Shown piece by piece: positions 23,354-35,455 of a DNA stretch of 64,000 nucleotides. The notes under the pieces were generated by a model. It saw nothing but the letters and a program-made list of their open reading frames with translations. It had not been told where the DNA came from and searched no databases. The translations under genes and the position numbers were made by a program. Location of the stretch: positions 28,177,018 to 28,241,017 of the forward strand of contig CM038708.1 of NCBI GenBank assembly GCA_021613375.1. The letters run 5' to 3'. Source of the DNA: Megaleporinus macrocephalus (lineage: Eukaryota; Chordata; Actinopteri; Characiformes; Anostomidae). Each line of letters begins with the position of its first letter. The stretch's first letter is position 1.

Positions 23354-23715
23354 TACGGATGCACCAATATGGGAATACAGGGCAGAAGTTGCTATCACAT
23401 ATTTTACATGTACATATAGGCCAATGCTGGTGTACAGTGTTTGTATGTATCTTCACATCTCAAGCATGTGACACCGCCTTCTGTAAAGCCACCAGACACG
23501 CTGACTCACGCAGCATCCAAACATTTTTAACCACAGTTTTTTTAAATAGAGGTATGCAGAACTCTGAACTGTGTCTCAAGTGTTCTCAAAAATACTTACT
23601 GTAATACTTCGTGCGAAGACATTTAGAGTGCTGCAACACCAACCAACAGTTTTAGTTTCTTACATTCAGTTATACTATCGCTCTGAGACTATAACTGTGC
23701 TTGATGCGAAGTTAA

Positions 23716-24090
23716 TAGGGGTGTAACAAAATATTGAAATATCAAATATCGTGAGATTATGTTTTATGATACTATATTGATTGTCAAAAACACTGTATCC
23801 ATAATCAGATTCCTGGCAGACAGTGAATCATTGTGTGTTGTGTTTAAACCAAGGACCACTAGACGCCAGTGTTGTAATCCATTTTCAGCTCCACTCCAAC
23901 ATTAACAAGCAGCACAAGGGTGCACTGCTTTTTGTAGGCATTGATAAACCTGTTTATATAGTGGTGGGTTTTAATAGTAAGTTCTGAAAAATGGCAATAT
24001 ATCACTTTGCTTTTTGAATTTTTATTAAATGGTGACCGCTGTATCTTAATACATATTGTATCGTCAGGTTGTTGCCATTACACAGGTCTA
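23716..24090. mobile_element. hAT-like MITE, family A copy 2
   Basis: Left end TAGGGGTGTAACAAAATATT, right end ...TTACACAGGTCTA. It shares internal words with copies at 12755 and 36808. If the younger element at 24095-24493 and one copy of its target duplication are removed, the flanks become GAAGTTAA (23708-23715) and AAAGATAA (24498-24505), which agree at 6 of 8 positions and support an 8-bp hAT duplication. Confidence 0.65.
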
Positions 24091-24094
24091 AAAG

Positions 24095-24493
24095 TAGTGT
24101 TGCACCGATACCGATACCGTACCGATACCATGAAGCTTACTGACGTGCATGCGACCACCAAATGGAGCAAAAATTCTGGCTGCAAAATTTGTAACGCCAT
24201 TTCAAGGGGTGGCACGACCAGCAAAGATTTCAATACATCAAATTAAATTAAGCATTTAATGCGAAACCATGTCAAAGAACACAGCGACTTCCTCCAAGCA
24301 AGCACAAAGAAGCAAGCTAGCACAAAATACAACATATAAAAAGTGGAACACTATAAATATCAGGATTTATAGCCATATATCAAGCATTTAAGTCGAGTTG
24401 GTATCAGTATCAGTACTCTGTATCGGCAAATACCTAAATAGCTGATATCGGTATTGGTATCGGTAAGGAAAAAGTGGTTTTGGTGCATCCCTA
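24095..24493 (+). mobile_element. internally deleted hAT element with BED zinc-finger relic
   Basis: Ends TAGTGTTGCACCGATACC (left) and TAGGGATGCACCAAAACC (right, reverse complement). Flanking 8-mers TCTAAAAG (24087-24094) and CCTAAAAG (24494-24501) differ at one base. Inside, the plus strand still encodes part of a BED-type zinc finger: CKIC, then SRGGTTSKDFN, an in-frame TAA, then IKHLMRNH, keeping the Cys-x2-Cys and His-x4-His ligands. The rest of the transposase is deleted, so the copy is dead. Confidence 0.88.
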
Positions 24494-24822
24494 CCTAAAA
24501 GATAAATTAATTAAAGACTAAAAATAAAGACTGACTGGTAATTACACAAAGAGTCAACTGAAATCTCAATTCCTCAGCCTTTCTAAACATCTAGCCCAGT
24601 TTTTATGTATGGAGCTACCTTAGAGTAGCTGTAGGTTTTATGTGCGTGTGCAGTTTTATATGCCGTAGCACAGCCAGCATCGCCTACACGTTGACAGTGA
24701 TCTTCCGGAATCACATAAATACGTCATCATCATATATCGGTTTTAAAGCATCCAGTCATCAGAAAAAAAAGCATGAATATCAGCTGATAACGATACGATC
24801 CCGATATCCTCATGCATCCTTA

Positions 24823-27540
24823 ATAGGCAACACAGGCAGCAGAAGACATACGCAGTTTGTAAAAATAGCCCTCCCAGAACCCCTCACAGCAACATCAGTG
24901 TGGCAAGACCAATTATGCCTATAATGAGTAATAAAATACGACTACACAAGTACCAATTATGATAGCACAGACACACTGTCAAAAAAAACACACAACCACA
25001 GGAGGTACTAGTTTGGTGTACAATAGCCCACGGACAGTCAACAATGCTCTGTAAAAGGCAGATATTTGGAATTATGCTTAACGCTGCGTGCGTTTACAGA
25101 AGCTATAATGAACTCATACGAAAGAATGTCTAAAGGGAATTACCACACAAACACATTCAATATTTAACCATGACATCGGTTAAACCCGATAATAAAGCAA
25201 CAGGCAGCCTGAATGATTTCTGAAAGCTCACTAAGTTAAAACCCACATAAACACTATGCAGGGGAATTACTTAATCAATTTAAAGGAATACACTTATGTA
25301 ACGGAAGCCAGCAAAGCACTAGCTTCTGTCCACTAGCTTCAATTATAATTCTGCATTAAGTCAACAGGTTTTCTGTTGATTAACTAAGCATGCGTCGCAA
25401 ATTACTGACCGTGAAAATCGACCATCTGCTACAGAGGCAGCAAAAAAAGCTGAAAATCCCAAAAATTTAAGCAGAACAGCCTTTCACCACAACTCGTGTA
25501 GCTGTTAGTGTTTTTAGGATCTGAGGTCTGAGAAAGTATTGTCTCTGAATGACAGACTCAACCAGGCTTAATCGTCTCGTGTTTTCCTTTGTACATCTTG
25601 CAAAGCAAAGGTGCAAGGTGCAACTGCAAATTGCAGCAGCAGTAATGGCTCGGTAAAGCTGGATTTAAGAGTTACTTGAACAAACAGTGGTAATGCAGTC
25701 TGCTGGCGGCATGGCAACAATATAAGGGGGGGGGGGGGCAAAATGCACATACACACATACTGCTGACAAGAGGTCAGAACTGCAAAGTGGCGAGAGCTCA
25801 GTTAACAGCAGACAAAGTCGTGTTTCACAAAGCCCGTACTGGGCCTGGCTTCCTCTGAAATCATTTGCATGAAGTTAAGCTCTCGGGCAGATCAGTCCAT
25901 GCTGTTAAAAGTGACTAGCCCTATGACATGACCAATATCAAAGCCAGCTTCCTCAGGAGTCATTTGCATGGAGTCCTGTTCCCCCAGAATTAGCATCGGG
26001 TGCTGCAGACTAGCAAGGTTAGCTCGCGCTGAGAAGCAGATTCCATTACATTCCCTGAAGTCAAGCTCCTCTGATCCACTTATATGGGCCATAAGCTGAG
26101 CAGGTTAGCCGCTTTTCTCTGTCCCAGATCCGCAACCTGCGCTAAGCTAATGCGGTCGTAATCTAATAAGAGCTCGTGGAGGGCTGTGGCTTCGCTCACT
26201 AATGTAGTATTAGCGAGTGTGAGAGTGCATGTGTACATGTGGGAGCCTGTGTGCGTTTCGCTCAACAGGGTCATGAGCCTCGCAACGCTACAGCAACTGA
26301 TTCCATCAAACAGCTCTTGGGCATGAACTATTGCGGAGAGATGAAGTTTATAAACACACACAGCTCCACACAGATCCGCACATAATGAGAACAATGGTAC
26401 TGAAGCTAGTCTCCTCTTACAGTGCTACTTTACATACAGGCAAAACAAAAGCCCATCAATAAGCAAATAAAGTCAAAACACAGCTATTGATTATGGATTA
26501 AGATCTATAATAGAAATATAGATTATTTTTAAACATACAAAAACTGGCTGGTCATCAGCATCGCTCGACACTATTTGTTTAGTGAGCAGCTGTCCTTGTA
26601 GCATCCCAACTATTGTTTATGCCCGCTGTCCCTCTGTTCCCCCCCCTCTCTCTAACTCTCTCGCTTTCAAGGCTAATGGTGGACAGAAACGGCTGTGCCT
26701 GAAACATTAACCCTTCTTCTTATATAACTGAATGCCGTGCATCCTGCTGTGTTGTTTGGCTGCGTGTGCATTTATCAATTAGAGGCCACTGGAGGCCCAA
26801 CAGGAACTGCAGGGCTGGCTATAACAGGTAACTGCAGAATGCATGATTGTCTTTTAAACGCTGCTTAAAAAATCTAGTTTTCATTATTAAAAAGAGAAAC
26901 TGGTTAAAAACTACTAGGCTTTTAAATGGGCTATGTTAAATTGAAGTATTTTATCATAATCAAACGACTCAAACGTTCTTCTACCCTACAGGATCACATC
27001 CTCCCTTAACATCGCACAGTGTGAGCGACTGATATTTCAGGACAGTTTTTTTTAACCACTATTTTTCATGAACATAAAATTGCCGATACCAATACTCACT
27101 CTGACACATGAACATATATAAACAAACCTATACAGCTAAATCCAGGCATTAAATCCACCTAGATTAAAAAAACACAACATTTTTTCCTTAAAATAAAAAC
27201 TTCTAAATCATTCTGACTGTACACTGGCTTACAATAGGCGGAATGGTCTATTTGTCATTGGCACTCCGGGCTCAGAGCATCTCCTATAGAGCTATTAAAC
27301 TCTGGAGGAGCAAGCTCAAGATCTCTCACGAGAACTGTGTAACGCTTTATGGCACTATGATACATACAAACAACTCCAGCTGTAAAAAGGAGCTTGCTCG
27401 ATATTTCTGATTTTGTATCATGGAGACATGAGGGTGCTACACTTGAGAAATGACCAAAATCACGAGTGTGATCTGCGATGATACGACAACATTTTAAATT
27501 CAACAGGAGGAAAAATCAAACATTTAGAAAAAATAAAATC
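24823..27540. other. mixed intronic sequence, several regulatory-looking blocks
   Basis: No transposon ends recognised. It contains G13 at 25726-25738, a pair of octamer sites at 25863 and 25962, and a unique block at 26560-26830 with TTGTTTATGC and TTATCAATTAGAG words. Frames on the minus strand over 25892-26394 are not convincing exons. Confidence 0.4.
25846..25992. promoter_or_regulatory. duplicated octamer (ATTTGCAT) sites, 99 bp apart
   Basis: GCTTCCTCTGAAATC then ATTTGCAT (25863-25870), and GCTTCCTCAGGAGTC then ATTTGCAT (25962-25969). The octamer is the POU/Oct-factor consensus. It is perfectly kept in both copies while the flanks diverge. Regulatory role is inferred only. Confidence 0.4.
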
Positions 27541-27542
27541 AG

Positions 27543-27903
27543 ATGATGGCATAACGGGCTAACATCCAAACAGCTACTTGATCCTGGTCTTAATAAACTT
27601 TGTGATCGTTTAAAGCTGCACTATGTAAGATTCGAAAATGTCTCTGGCAAAAAAATATATATATAAAAAAATATTCTATCCAACACATGGGAAAGCATTT
27701 TGTGATCGCAGCTGGAGACCAGCTTTAAACGAATGAAGGACTGCAAGTGTGTTAAAAAAAGAGAATTTAGTCAAAACACAGGCTACACAAACAGAACTAC
27801 TTAATAACATGGATATATACTCTGAATGGCACTTTGACAGACTGCCATTTCAGTTTGGTAAAGAATGCTGGGAAATCTATTCTCTGTTAAAGAATAAAAT
27901 GAA
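27543..27903. repeat. dispersed repeat, family B copy 1
   Basis: ATGATGGCATAACGGGCTAAC, then TTTAAAGCTGCACTATGTAAG, then AATGAAGGACTGCAAGTGTG and GGAAATCTATTCTCTGTTAAAG. It matches 29421-29744 in the same orientation. It carries an extra AT-rich stretch at about 27635-27683 that copy 2 lacks. A related start also occurs near 44628. Confidence 0.85.
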
Positions 27904-29420
27904 CGTACGTTGGCATCCTTCAGCTCATCAACAAAGGCACATGTACAGTCATCCAAGAGCGGAGTGCGATTTGTATTTATGACAATAGTGTAAAAGTGAA
28001 ATAGACTTTGCAACTGAAGCCCAGGAGCAACAAATACCCATTCTTTCACAATACTGTTTTAATATTATTAATATTATTATTTTTTTCCAGTAGGGTTACA
28101 GACACAGTGGACTGAATAAAGTGCAGATATTGTACTACAGTTTTCCAGTGTCATCTAAGCATACAATATTACTATAATTTGAAAAAATACAATATACTGA
28201 GTACTGTGTTAACAAATTGCAATATATTACCGATTATAACTGCTGTTTTTTACCCCAACTTCAACATCTGTTGTACCTAATCAGTCTGTTCGTCTCTCTA
28301 CAGTCAGCAAACTGGGAATGTCAGGCAGACAGACGGACTAACGCTGTCAGTAAATTTCTAAAACAAAAATATTGACACTTACTGAGTATTGAGTACAATA
28401 TTGTCACACACAGTATCGCGCTAGTATGCTGTGTGAATGTATCCCCCTATCTCTACTGACAAGCAGTCTTTTCTGCCATCTAGACCAAACACAATGAAGC
28501 AATACATCTGGAGCAACGCACTAAAGCAATGCCTTATGTTCAGTGTCACGATGAAGAAACTGCTAAAAGAACTATGAAGCATGCAACAAGCGTGCAACTG
28601 ACTAGTCAGTAAGACGCTCTCACTGTATGGAACGCTTTCTGTCTGAAAACAGAGTCTGCTGGAGAGCATGTGCTACTCTCCGCATCTCTCATCAGCTATG
28701 AAGCCACAGATTCCGTTTAGAAGTTAATCAGCCAAAGCATGGCATCAAATACGCTCCACAGCCGGCAGCAACGTGTACACAAGCAAAACTATGTACCTTA
28801 ATGCCTGTAAAGACTTAAACACCAACTGAGTTTTGGTGAAAAAGCACTGTTTATATAAACACCAGCACAACACACCACGGTTCTTGTTGACGATACTCCA
28901 TTGGTGAGTACATTTTATCCCCGCATGCATAAACGCACACGGCCAATGAAAAGGTCTCTCTCTTAGAGGCAACAAAAAAAGGCTGGTGAGGAGGCAACAG
29001 CGGTAAAAGCGCCTGGGAGGTTCTTTGTGTTCCTGACAGGCTGCTTTATCTTTGTGCTCAGCCTGCATGTGTACATACGAATTTCTGTCACACTCCGGCT
29101 CTCCCCATGCAGCGCGGGGCTGAACAGATGGACACTACCTCCTCTCTCTGAAGCGCCCCTGGGCTGGTCATGCAGCGCCTCCGGGAAAGTCCTCACAAAT
29201 TCCGTCTGAGGTCAAGAACAGGATGAAAGACGGATCGCTTTCTGCTACTCCACTGGAGTGCTAGCAAGCGAAAAGTTGGTCTGAGTGGGAGTAGAAGACA
29301 AAAAGCACACTGTGTGTCTGTTCAGCATCGTGTCCTACCACCAGGCCTGTGGCTTAGCTGAGAGAATGCTAGCGTGTTCGGCTTTGCTCAAACTCTAGGG
29401 TGACTGATTCAACAGGGGCA
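27904..29420. other. intronic sequence, nothing recognised
   Basis: AT-rich with short TATT runs near 28060-28080. The frame at 28963-29209 lies in a slightly GC-richer unique stretch without splice context. No element ends seen. Confidence 0.35.
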
Positions 29421-29744
29421 ATGATGGCATTATGGGCTAACATCTAATCAGCTACTTGATACTAGCCTTATTGAATTTTGTGATCATTTAAAGCTGCACT
29501 ATGTAAGACTCGAAGACAACATGTGGGAAAATACTGTGACAGCAGCTGGAGACCTGCTTTAAACGAATGAAGGACTGCAAGTGTGTGGGAAAAATATTCA
29601 ATGAGATTTCAGTCAAAACACAGGCTACACAAACAGAACTACTTAATTACATTGATATATACTCCGACTGGCACTTTGACAGACTGACATTTCAGTTTGG
29701 TAAAGAAAGCTGGGAAATCTATTCTCTGTTAAAGAGTAAAATGG
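29421..29744. repeat. dispersed repeat, family B copy 2
   Basis: Direct-orientation copy of 27543-27903, 1.9 kb away, with roughly 85-90 percent identity by eye. Both copies keep an open frame of about 50 codons (TQATQTELLN, then FQFGKE, WEIYSLLK). The substitutions between them fall about equally on codon positions 1 and 3, so there is no sign of protein selection. Confidence 0.85.
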
Positions 29745-31749
29745 ACGAGCATGTCCAGAAAAAGAACTCTAACATGCCAGCTTGCCAATTTTTTTGGTTT
29801 CCCACCAAACGAATGCAGACAAACATTGGATGTTAACTACTACTGCACCAATACAGACACCATGGCACTTAAACACAGTATCAATATAATTATGATAATT
29901 ATGACCGACAACGTAAATTAGAATAATTATGATTGACCACACAAAGCAATTGTTGATATGCGCATGCTTAGCAGTAGACAGGACTTAAGAACATGTTAGC
30001 AGTGAGGGATGCAACAGTAGAAATGCTCAGGGCAAAATTTGTAACATGCTAACCGGTGCTGCTTACCTAAATGGCTGAGCCAGGCAGGTAACATGTACAC
30101 ACAGGTCTGTCTATATTTTGTTAAGTTGTGTTTTTAAGTTTTGCACAATAAAGATATTTCACTTCAGTTGTGAAACATAGTTCTTATTACTAATTAAAAT
30201 AAACAAATACTAATATAATATAAAATAACAAACACTAAATGTACATATAGTAAATAAACAAATCCAGTTCCCTCTAAGCACCTAATATATAATACTCCTA
30301 CACATAAATGACTTTCAGTCAAGCTGAGCACATTTTATTTTGGGAATAGAACATAGATTATACCATAATAAAATATTTTTTAATGTAACTGCATAACTAT
30401 TAGAACTTGTAGCTTATCCAGGTTAGATAGAGTTAGTATCCTCGTTCATACTCAGCATTGGACTATATTTATGGATTAGATATTGTATTAATAGGGAAAA
30501 AAGGGCATCGGTGCGTAATGTTTATTGGTGTTACATGGTGTCATACAGAATACAGCTATAATGACATGTTATCAAGCCATATTATAAACTTGCCTAATTA
30601 ATAATTACATGGTTATTATAATGCCATCATGGAAAACGCAAGTGGTACTGAGTATGCTCACGCCACGCTCACATGCAAACATCCTAAGATAGTTGGATCT
30701 TGATGATATTGATAACTGTGACAATTCTGCATATAATAATTGTCTCAACTTACACTGTCATCTAAGTTTCTAAGCAGTTATGCATTAGGTGTTATTTACA
30801 GGCTCCTTAAAACTGATTTACATTCGTCTTTTTTCTTATGTCAGTATTTTAGCTGAACTGACAGCACTGAGAGTAGAGTATTGTCATGTTTTCATCATGA
30901 TAACATTAACAAAGCCATAGTACTCAGTCAGTCCAAGTCAGAAAGTGTAAGTGTTCAGGCTCAGCTACTGCCATCTCCCCCTCTCTTCCATACTGACTCC
31001 ACTTTCTGCTTCTTGCCTTCACTGCATTCTCAGCTCTGGCCTTTCACAACTTTACTCGCCTCCGAGCCTCTGACAGGGAGACTTATTCGCTCTTCTCGTT
31101 TTCTCCCTTGGCTCTTGACAGAAGCGCTATTGTTACAAACTCTCACCAGCTCCGCTCTTACCCCTTTCCACACCCAAACACGCTGTGACATGCAATGCCG
31201 AGACTGTCCTGTCACCAAACATAAAGCCGACCAAACGCCTGCCTACCTGAATGCGATCGCTGTGTGAGCATGAGTCAACTCCACTGTGCATGAACTACTT
31301 ACACAACAGTGAAAAAATCTATTCCTGCTAGTTTTGTCATAAGGGTCATGAAAAATACTGACCTGCTTCTGAATTTTTTTACATATTTTTTTCCAAAGGG
31401 CTCAAAGCTACAATCAGTATGTAGAGCTAATTAAAATCTACAATAAACACATTAAAAATTCACTGCATGGCAAAATATGCTGGAACCAAAGAAAATAGGA
31501 ACATTAATACAGTGTAGATCCTGAAAAAAAGGTAAGGCTTGGATGGACAGACTGAAAAATCAAATAAAAATCTATTCTGTACTGACTGGAGATTTATAGA
31601 ACAATGCTGTTAGCTTTAATATTTAAAAGCCACCTTAATGAAGTCATTTCAGATGGTGTTCATTGAAAAGCTAGAGGTATGCTTAATTCCGCTCTGCTAT
31701 ATTTAAAGAAAGAAAGCCTTCAACGATGTGTAAAAAAAATAAAAATGAA

Positions 31750-31750
<1 letters not shown>
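29745..31750. other. AT-rich intronic sequence
   Basis: ATAATTATGATTGAC-like words near 29890-29935 resemble internal hAT sequence, but I could not pair ends. The frame at 30881-31267 is a shadow without exon features. No gene recognised. Confidence 0.35.

Positions 31751-31754
<4 letters not shown>

Positions 31755-31826
<72 letters not shown>
31755..31826. repeat. compound (TA)n(CA)n microsatellite
   Basis: About 12 TA units followed by about 23 AC units. Confidence 0.97.
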
Positions 31827-31827
<1 letters not shown>

Positions 31828-34570
31828 ACAGAACAAAATAGTAAACAAGAGGGGTCCCCTCTCCAGGTGCTCAGGGCTAAAGTATGCGGTGTTCCTTAAA
31901 AGTTTCTAAAAATGACTCAGCAGGGATCAGGCACCATCATGGCCGCCACCTCCTCGTTCAGCACTGTGCCGGGGCCTCTCTTCAAAAGTCAAATGTCACA
32001 TGCTATCAGTCTACGGTTGCAGTGTGAAATACACAGACAATGGCTCCCTGGTGCCTTTCGACGGACCTCACACTGAGAGAAATAAAGAGCAGCCCTTCTG
32101 ATTCACTTGAGTCGAGCTACAAAGTAAGTAGCGGCACAGTCAGATTTGATTAACAGGGCTGGGTTGATAGGATCATAAACCAGTCCAGTCATACACACTC
32201 ACACACACAGCTTGGCTGAGTAGCAAAGTCATTAAGATGTTTGTGTCTTTCATTAAGTAATTAAATTAATTAATTTAGCCAAATTTATCTCTTAATTTAG
32301 TTGTAAACTATACCCAAGAGTGAGGCTCTCCATTATTGAATGCCAGGGCCAAGGCTACACACATTCTTGCCAGTACGCTCTGATCACAGATGGCACGTGG
32401 CACAACTGGGATTCGGATAGCCATACCTCCGACAGTGCAATTACTGCACCACTCGTGAGCCGATATGTGCTTCACTGCACCCTGAAAAAATACCTCTAGA
32501 AGACACAAAACTAAGAGACGTGAGACGCAAAGGCAAAAACAGGCGTCCGGCTGTTTGAAGTCTGCACAGATTCTGCAAATTGCTACATGTGATTTGTCCC
32601 ATAAACAGAAACAGTATTGTTCTAGGTTCAGTCAATGGGACACTCATTAAAATAATATTCTTATTGTATATAAAACTTTCTAAAATCACCATTATCTCAT
32701 TGAGTAACAAGCAGAACAATGCTGTGTTTCTTTAGAAGCCGTGAAAGAGCAATAACAGAACGCAAAGCGTTCTTCAGTCCAACAAGATTTGCGAGGCAGA
32801 CACCTTAGCCCATCTACAGCCTGGTCCATCTGAAACAGAATCCTGTTCTGTTTGCACTGAAGCTCAATAACAAATCAAATCCACGGTTCTCACTGGGACC
32901 TGGGTGCCCTGCAGTAATATCTACCCCTCCACCGAGAACAAACACATTATATCTGAGTGAGGGACTTAATGAATGTAATACAGCTGTTAGTTGGCAACAC
33001 CTGAGGACTAAGCAGCAGCAGTCATTTTAAAGTATGTCCGCCCATCCATCTGTCTGTCTGTACTTCTTCGCTGCTCTGGTTGTCTGGTTCTCTCTCCCTC
33101 TCGTTCGCTTGCTGACCACATAAAGGTACCATTAGTACACGGAGTGGGTCTTTTCTTTTTAAGAGAGATTGGAACAACTCACAGAACATGGCATTACATA
33201 ACAGCTGAGCCTTGCTAGGATCATTTAAAAAAAACGAAGGACACTCTGCTGAAGCCTCCAGTCCTCCACAGCGCAGCTAGATTGACAGATAATAGAGTAC
33301 TGCAATTCAGCCGTATGTGCCAAGAGAAGCTACTAAAGAAATCTCTCTCGCATCAATGCTGAACGGGCAGGCACAAAATCAAGCTCCTCTGGAAAAAAAA
33401 AAGAGCTGACTGAAACCATCCCGGCAGCCTCACTGGGGATAAAACAACTCCATACATATGCAAAGGACAACGAAAACAAACGACTTAGTACATTTCGCCT
33501 GCATATAAAAGAAGCAGTGATCTGTAAACGTAAACAGCGGCGATATGGTAAAGCCAGTGAGAGAGAGAGAGACAGCCAGCGTTGGAGATACAGGAGACGC
33601 GGCGGGTAAACAAGTGAGAGGCTTTTCTGGCAGCTGAATAAACAGTGCATTATAATGTAGCAACAGTGATGCAGCATTTTATCAAATTAACAGACATTTC
33701 CTCTTTAAAGCCCACTGCTTTTGGCTGGGTTCATGAAAGTGTGCTGCACGAAGACATCCTGAAACGCAAATCTAAGTTCTCGCCTTGAATAACAACAGTG
33801 CCACCGTACACGCGGCTTGGCTTATCCTATGTATGGAGCTGAATGAGTGCAATCACGCTGCGCTAACACATTTATACACGAGTCCGTTCAAGCAGTCATT
33901 TTTTTTCTAATAAGACAAGCAAAATGGCTTCCATTCTGCGATATACTTCACAGCAGCAGTTTACACCAAGCCCAGCTAATGAGGTGAGAAAGAAAACACA
34001 GCGTTTCTTTCCCCTCTCCTCCTTCCCTCCCCTTTAAGCCTTCAACCAGAGCTAAGCACTCTGGGCTACTGGAGCCCTGCACCCATTACGCAGATTTCCC
34101 CCATCAAGTTGATACATTGTGCCATGATCTCGTAAAATATTTAAGCCTGGACTCCTTCCGTAGGCACTCGAAGCCCTCTCCTTCGCATCCCCTGGCCAGC
34201 GAGAGGAAATTGCTCTTCACAGTGCTGTACTAAGAGATGTAGCTGATGGAATGAATGAGGGGTGAGTGACTTATCTGAGCTCTGAGGGCTTCTTTATGAG
34301 AGCAATCAATTCCTATCAGAGGGGCACACTTATACAACACCGCTTGGTGAAAGAGAGGGCTTGCAATGCTATCTCAAGAGCATGTCCGTAAGAAAGAGGG
34401 GGACACATATGGGATCAGAAGGTTGAGGGGGGTGGAAACAGCTCGGTTCAGCCGCTGTAAGTAACGGAGACTCTCTAAACCTCGGTCCTGAGCAGACGGG
34501 TCCAGCCAAATTGGTCCCACTAGGAGGGATGACAACAAAGCCTGGTATTTATAAAGGAGACACCGGTGCA
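31827..34570. other. mostly unique intronic sequence, regulatory-looking stretches
   Basis: No transposon end recognised. Stretches at 31915-32095 and 33660-34340 are unique, of mixed composition and free of simple repeats, as expected for conserved non-coding DNA close to a promoter. Conservation is untested. Confidence 0.35.
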
Positions 34571-34580
34571 CTACTACAGC

Positions 34581-34617
34581 CCTGTGTTTACCCTGCGTTT
34601 ACCCTGTGTTTACCCTG
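34581..34617. promoter_or_regulatory. 11-bp tandem repeat with forkhead-type sites
   Basis: Three tandem units CCTGTGTTTAC, CCTGCGTTTAC, CCTGTGTTTAC. TGTTTAC (34585-34591 and 34607-34613) is a forkhead consensus, and the middle unit carries CGTTTAC. The 11-bp period puts the sites on one face of the helix. It lies about 0.85 kb downstream of ppp3ca exon 1, inside intron 1. Confidence 0.4.
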
Positions 34618-34619
34618 CT

Positions 34620-35449
34620 TCAGCATGGCTGACCCTGCTGGTCAACACCAGACTGTACTTGTGAGAAAAGGCAAATCGTGTGTACTCTGAGGGGATTCCT
34701 GACATGACTGCTGACTGAAGACAAGAAGACTGCACTAATAGTAAAAGGTACAGAGAAAGGCATGACTAGGCCACTACATTTCCAGCCTGGGAGTCAGGCA
34801 GTAGTGGGAGAGGGGGGGTCTTCCCAGAAAAGGAGCTGTTTCCAAACAACATGGAGAACCCAACCTGTCATAACCTGCAGGATGTCCAAAGTAGCCAAAA
34901 CGCAGCAGACGACGAGCTTCGTCTGAAACGGACGTTTCTGCTGCTTTCCAGCCTCTAAACTGTGCAGTAACAGCTCCATTGTGCAAGAGCTGCACGTATT
35001 TACTTCGCGGTTGTCTTGCTCGGCTGCGCGCTTCGTCGAATAGCGTTCACAGCGACGTGACGTGTGGCGAAAACTAAACACACATTCGCCAAGCGGGACG
35101 TTAAATATCCACCGAAACGTTTGCCGTTCGGGGGCCAAACGCTGTACGTACAGTGTGGAGACACACAGAGAAACGTGTGGCGTAAATTCGGACGGTGCAG
35201 TCACGCTGCTAACTCGGGGTAATAACTACCTTTACTTCCTACTTTTACCACCACAGCCGGCTAACACCCTTTTCCTCGGCACGCTGATGTTAACTAGCAG
35301 ACCATTACCACACCAACGACTTTCTGCTGCACTGCTCTCCCCCAGCACACATACGCCAAACAGTTCAAAACAGTCTTTCTTCACGTCTTCACACACTTTC
35401 AAGAGCACGTTACCCCGTTCCTAGCGAGCAGGGCGTGTGCCGACATTAT
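34620..35449. other. promoter-proximal, CpG-containing part of intron 1
   Basis: CpG density rises toward the exon. It includes GACGTGACGTGTG near 35054, with CRE-like TGACGT. The 120-136 codon frames on either strand here overlap each other and reflect the rich composition. I see no second exon. Confidence 0.45.
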
Positions 35450-35455
35450 ACTTAC

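Larger units (their letters stand above)
23354..24822. mobile_element. outermost hAT-like element of a triple nest (tentative)
   Basis: Left end TACGGATGCACCAATATGG and right end, in reverse complement, TAAGGATGCATGAGGATATC. Internal right-side words (ATCAGCTGATAACGATACGA) match fish hAT ends. It contains the elements at 23716-24090 and 24095-24493. No target duplication is visible, so pairing these two ends is inference. Confidence 0.4.
1..35455 (-). other. ppp3ca: presumed intron 1 of ppp3ca (3' end not reached)
   Basis: Everything on the downstream side of the exon 1 donor at 35455-35450. I looked on the minus strand for the expected second exon, which should begin with a PFPP-like motif, and saw none, so the intron probably continues past the left edge. 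A very long first intron fits the large size of this gene in other vertebrates. It is filled with transposon copies, minisatellites and some unique blocks described in other entries. Confidence 0.6.

Noticed and set aside
24007..24246. 79-codon plus-strand frame as a gene
   Set aside because: It spans the junction of two transposons, and the BED-finger part is followed by a stop. It is a relic.
29838..30760. Possible hAT element (TACTGCACCAATACAG start, ATAATTATGATTGAC words)
   Set aside because: I could not pair inverted ends or find a target duplication.
30881..31267. 128-codon plus-strand frame as an exon
   Set aside because: No recognised domain, no convincing splice sites, and an overlapping open frame on the other strand.
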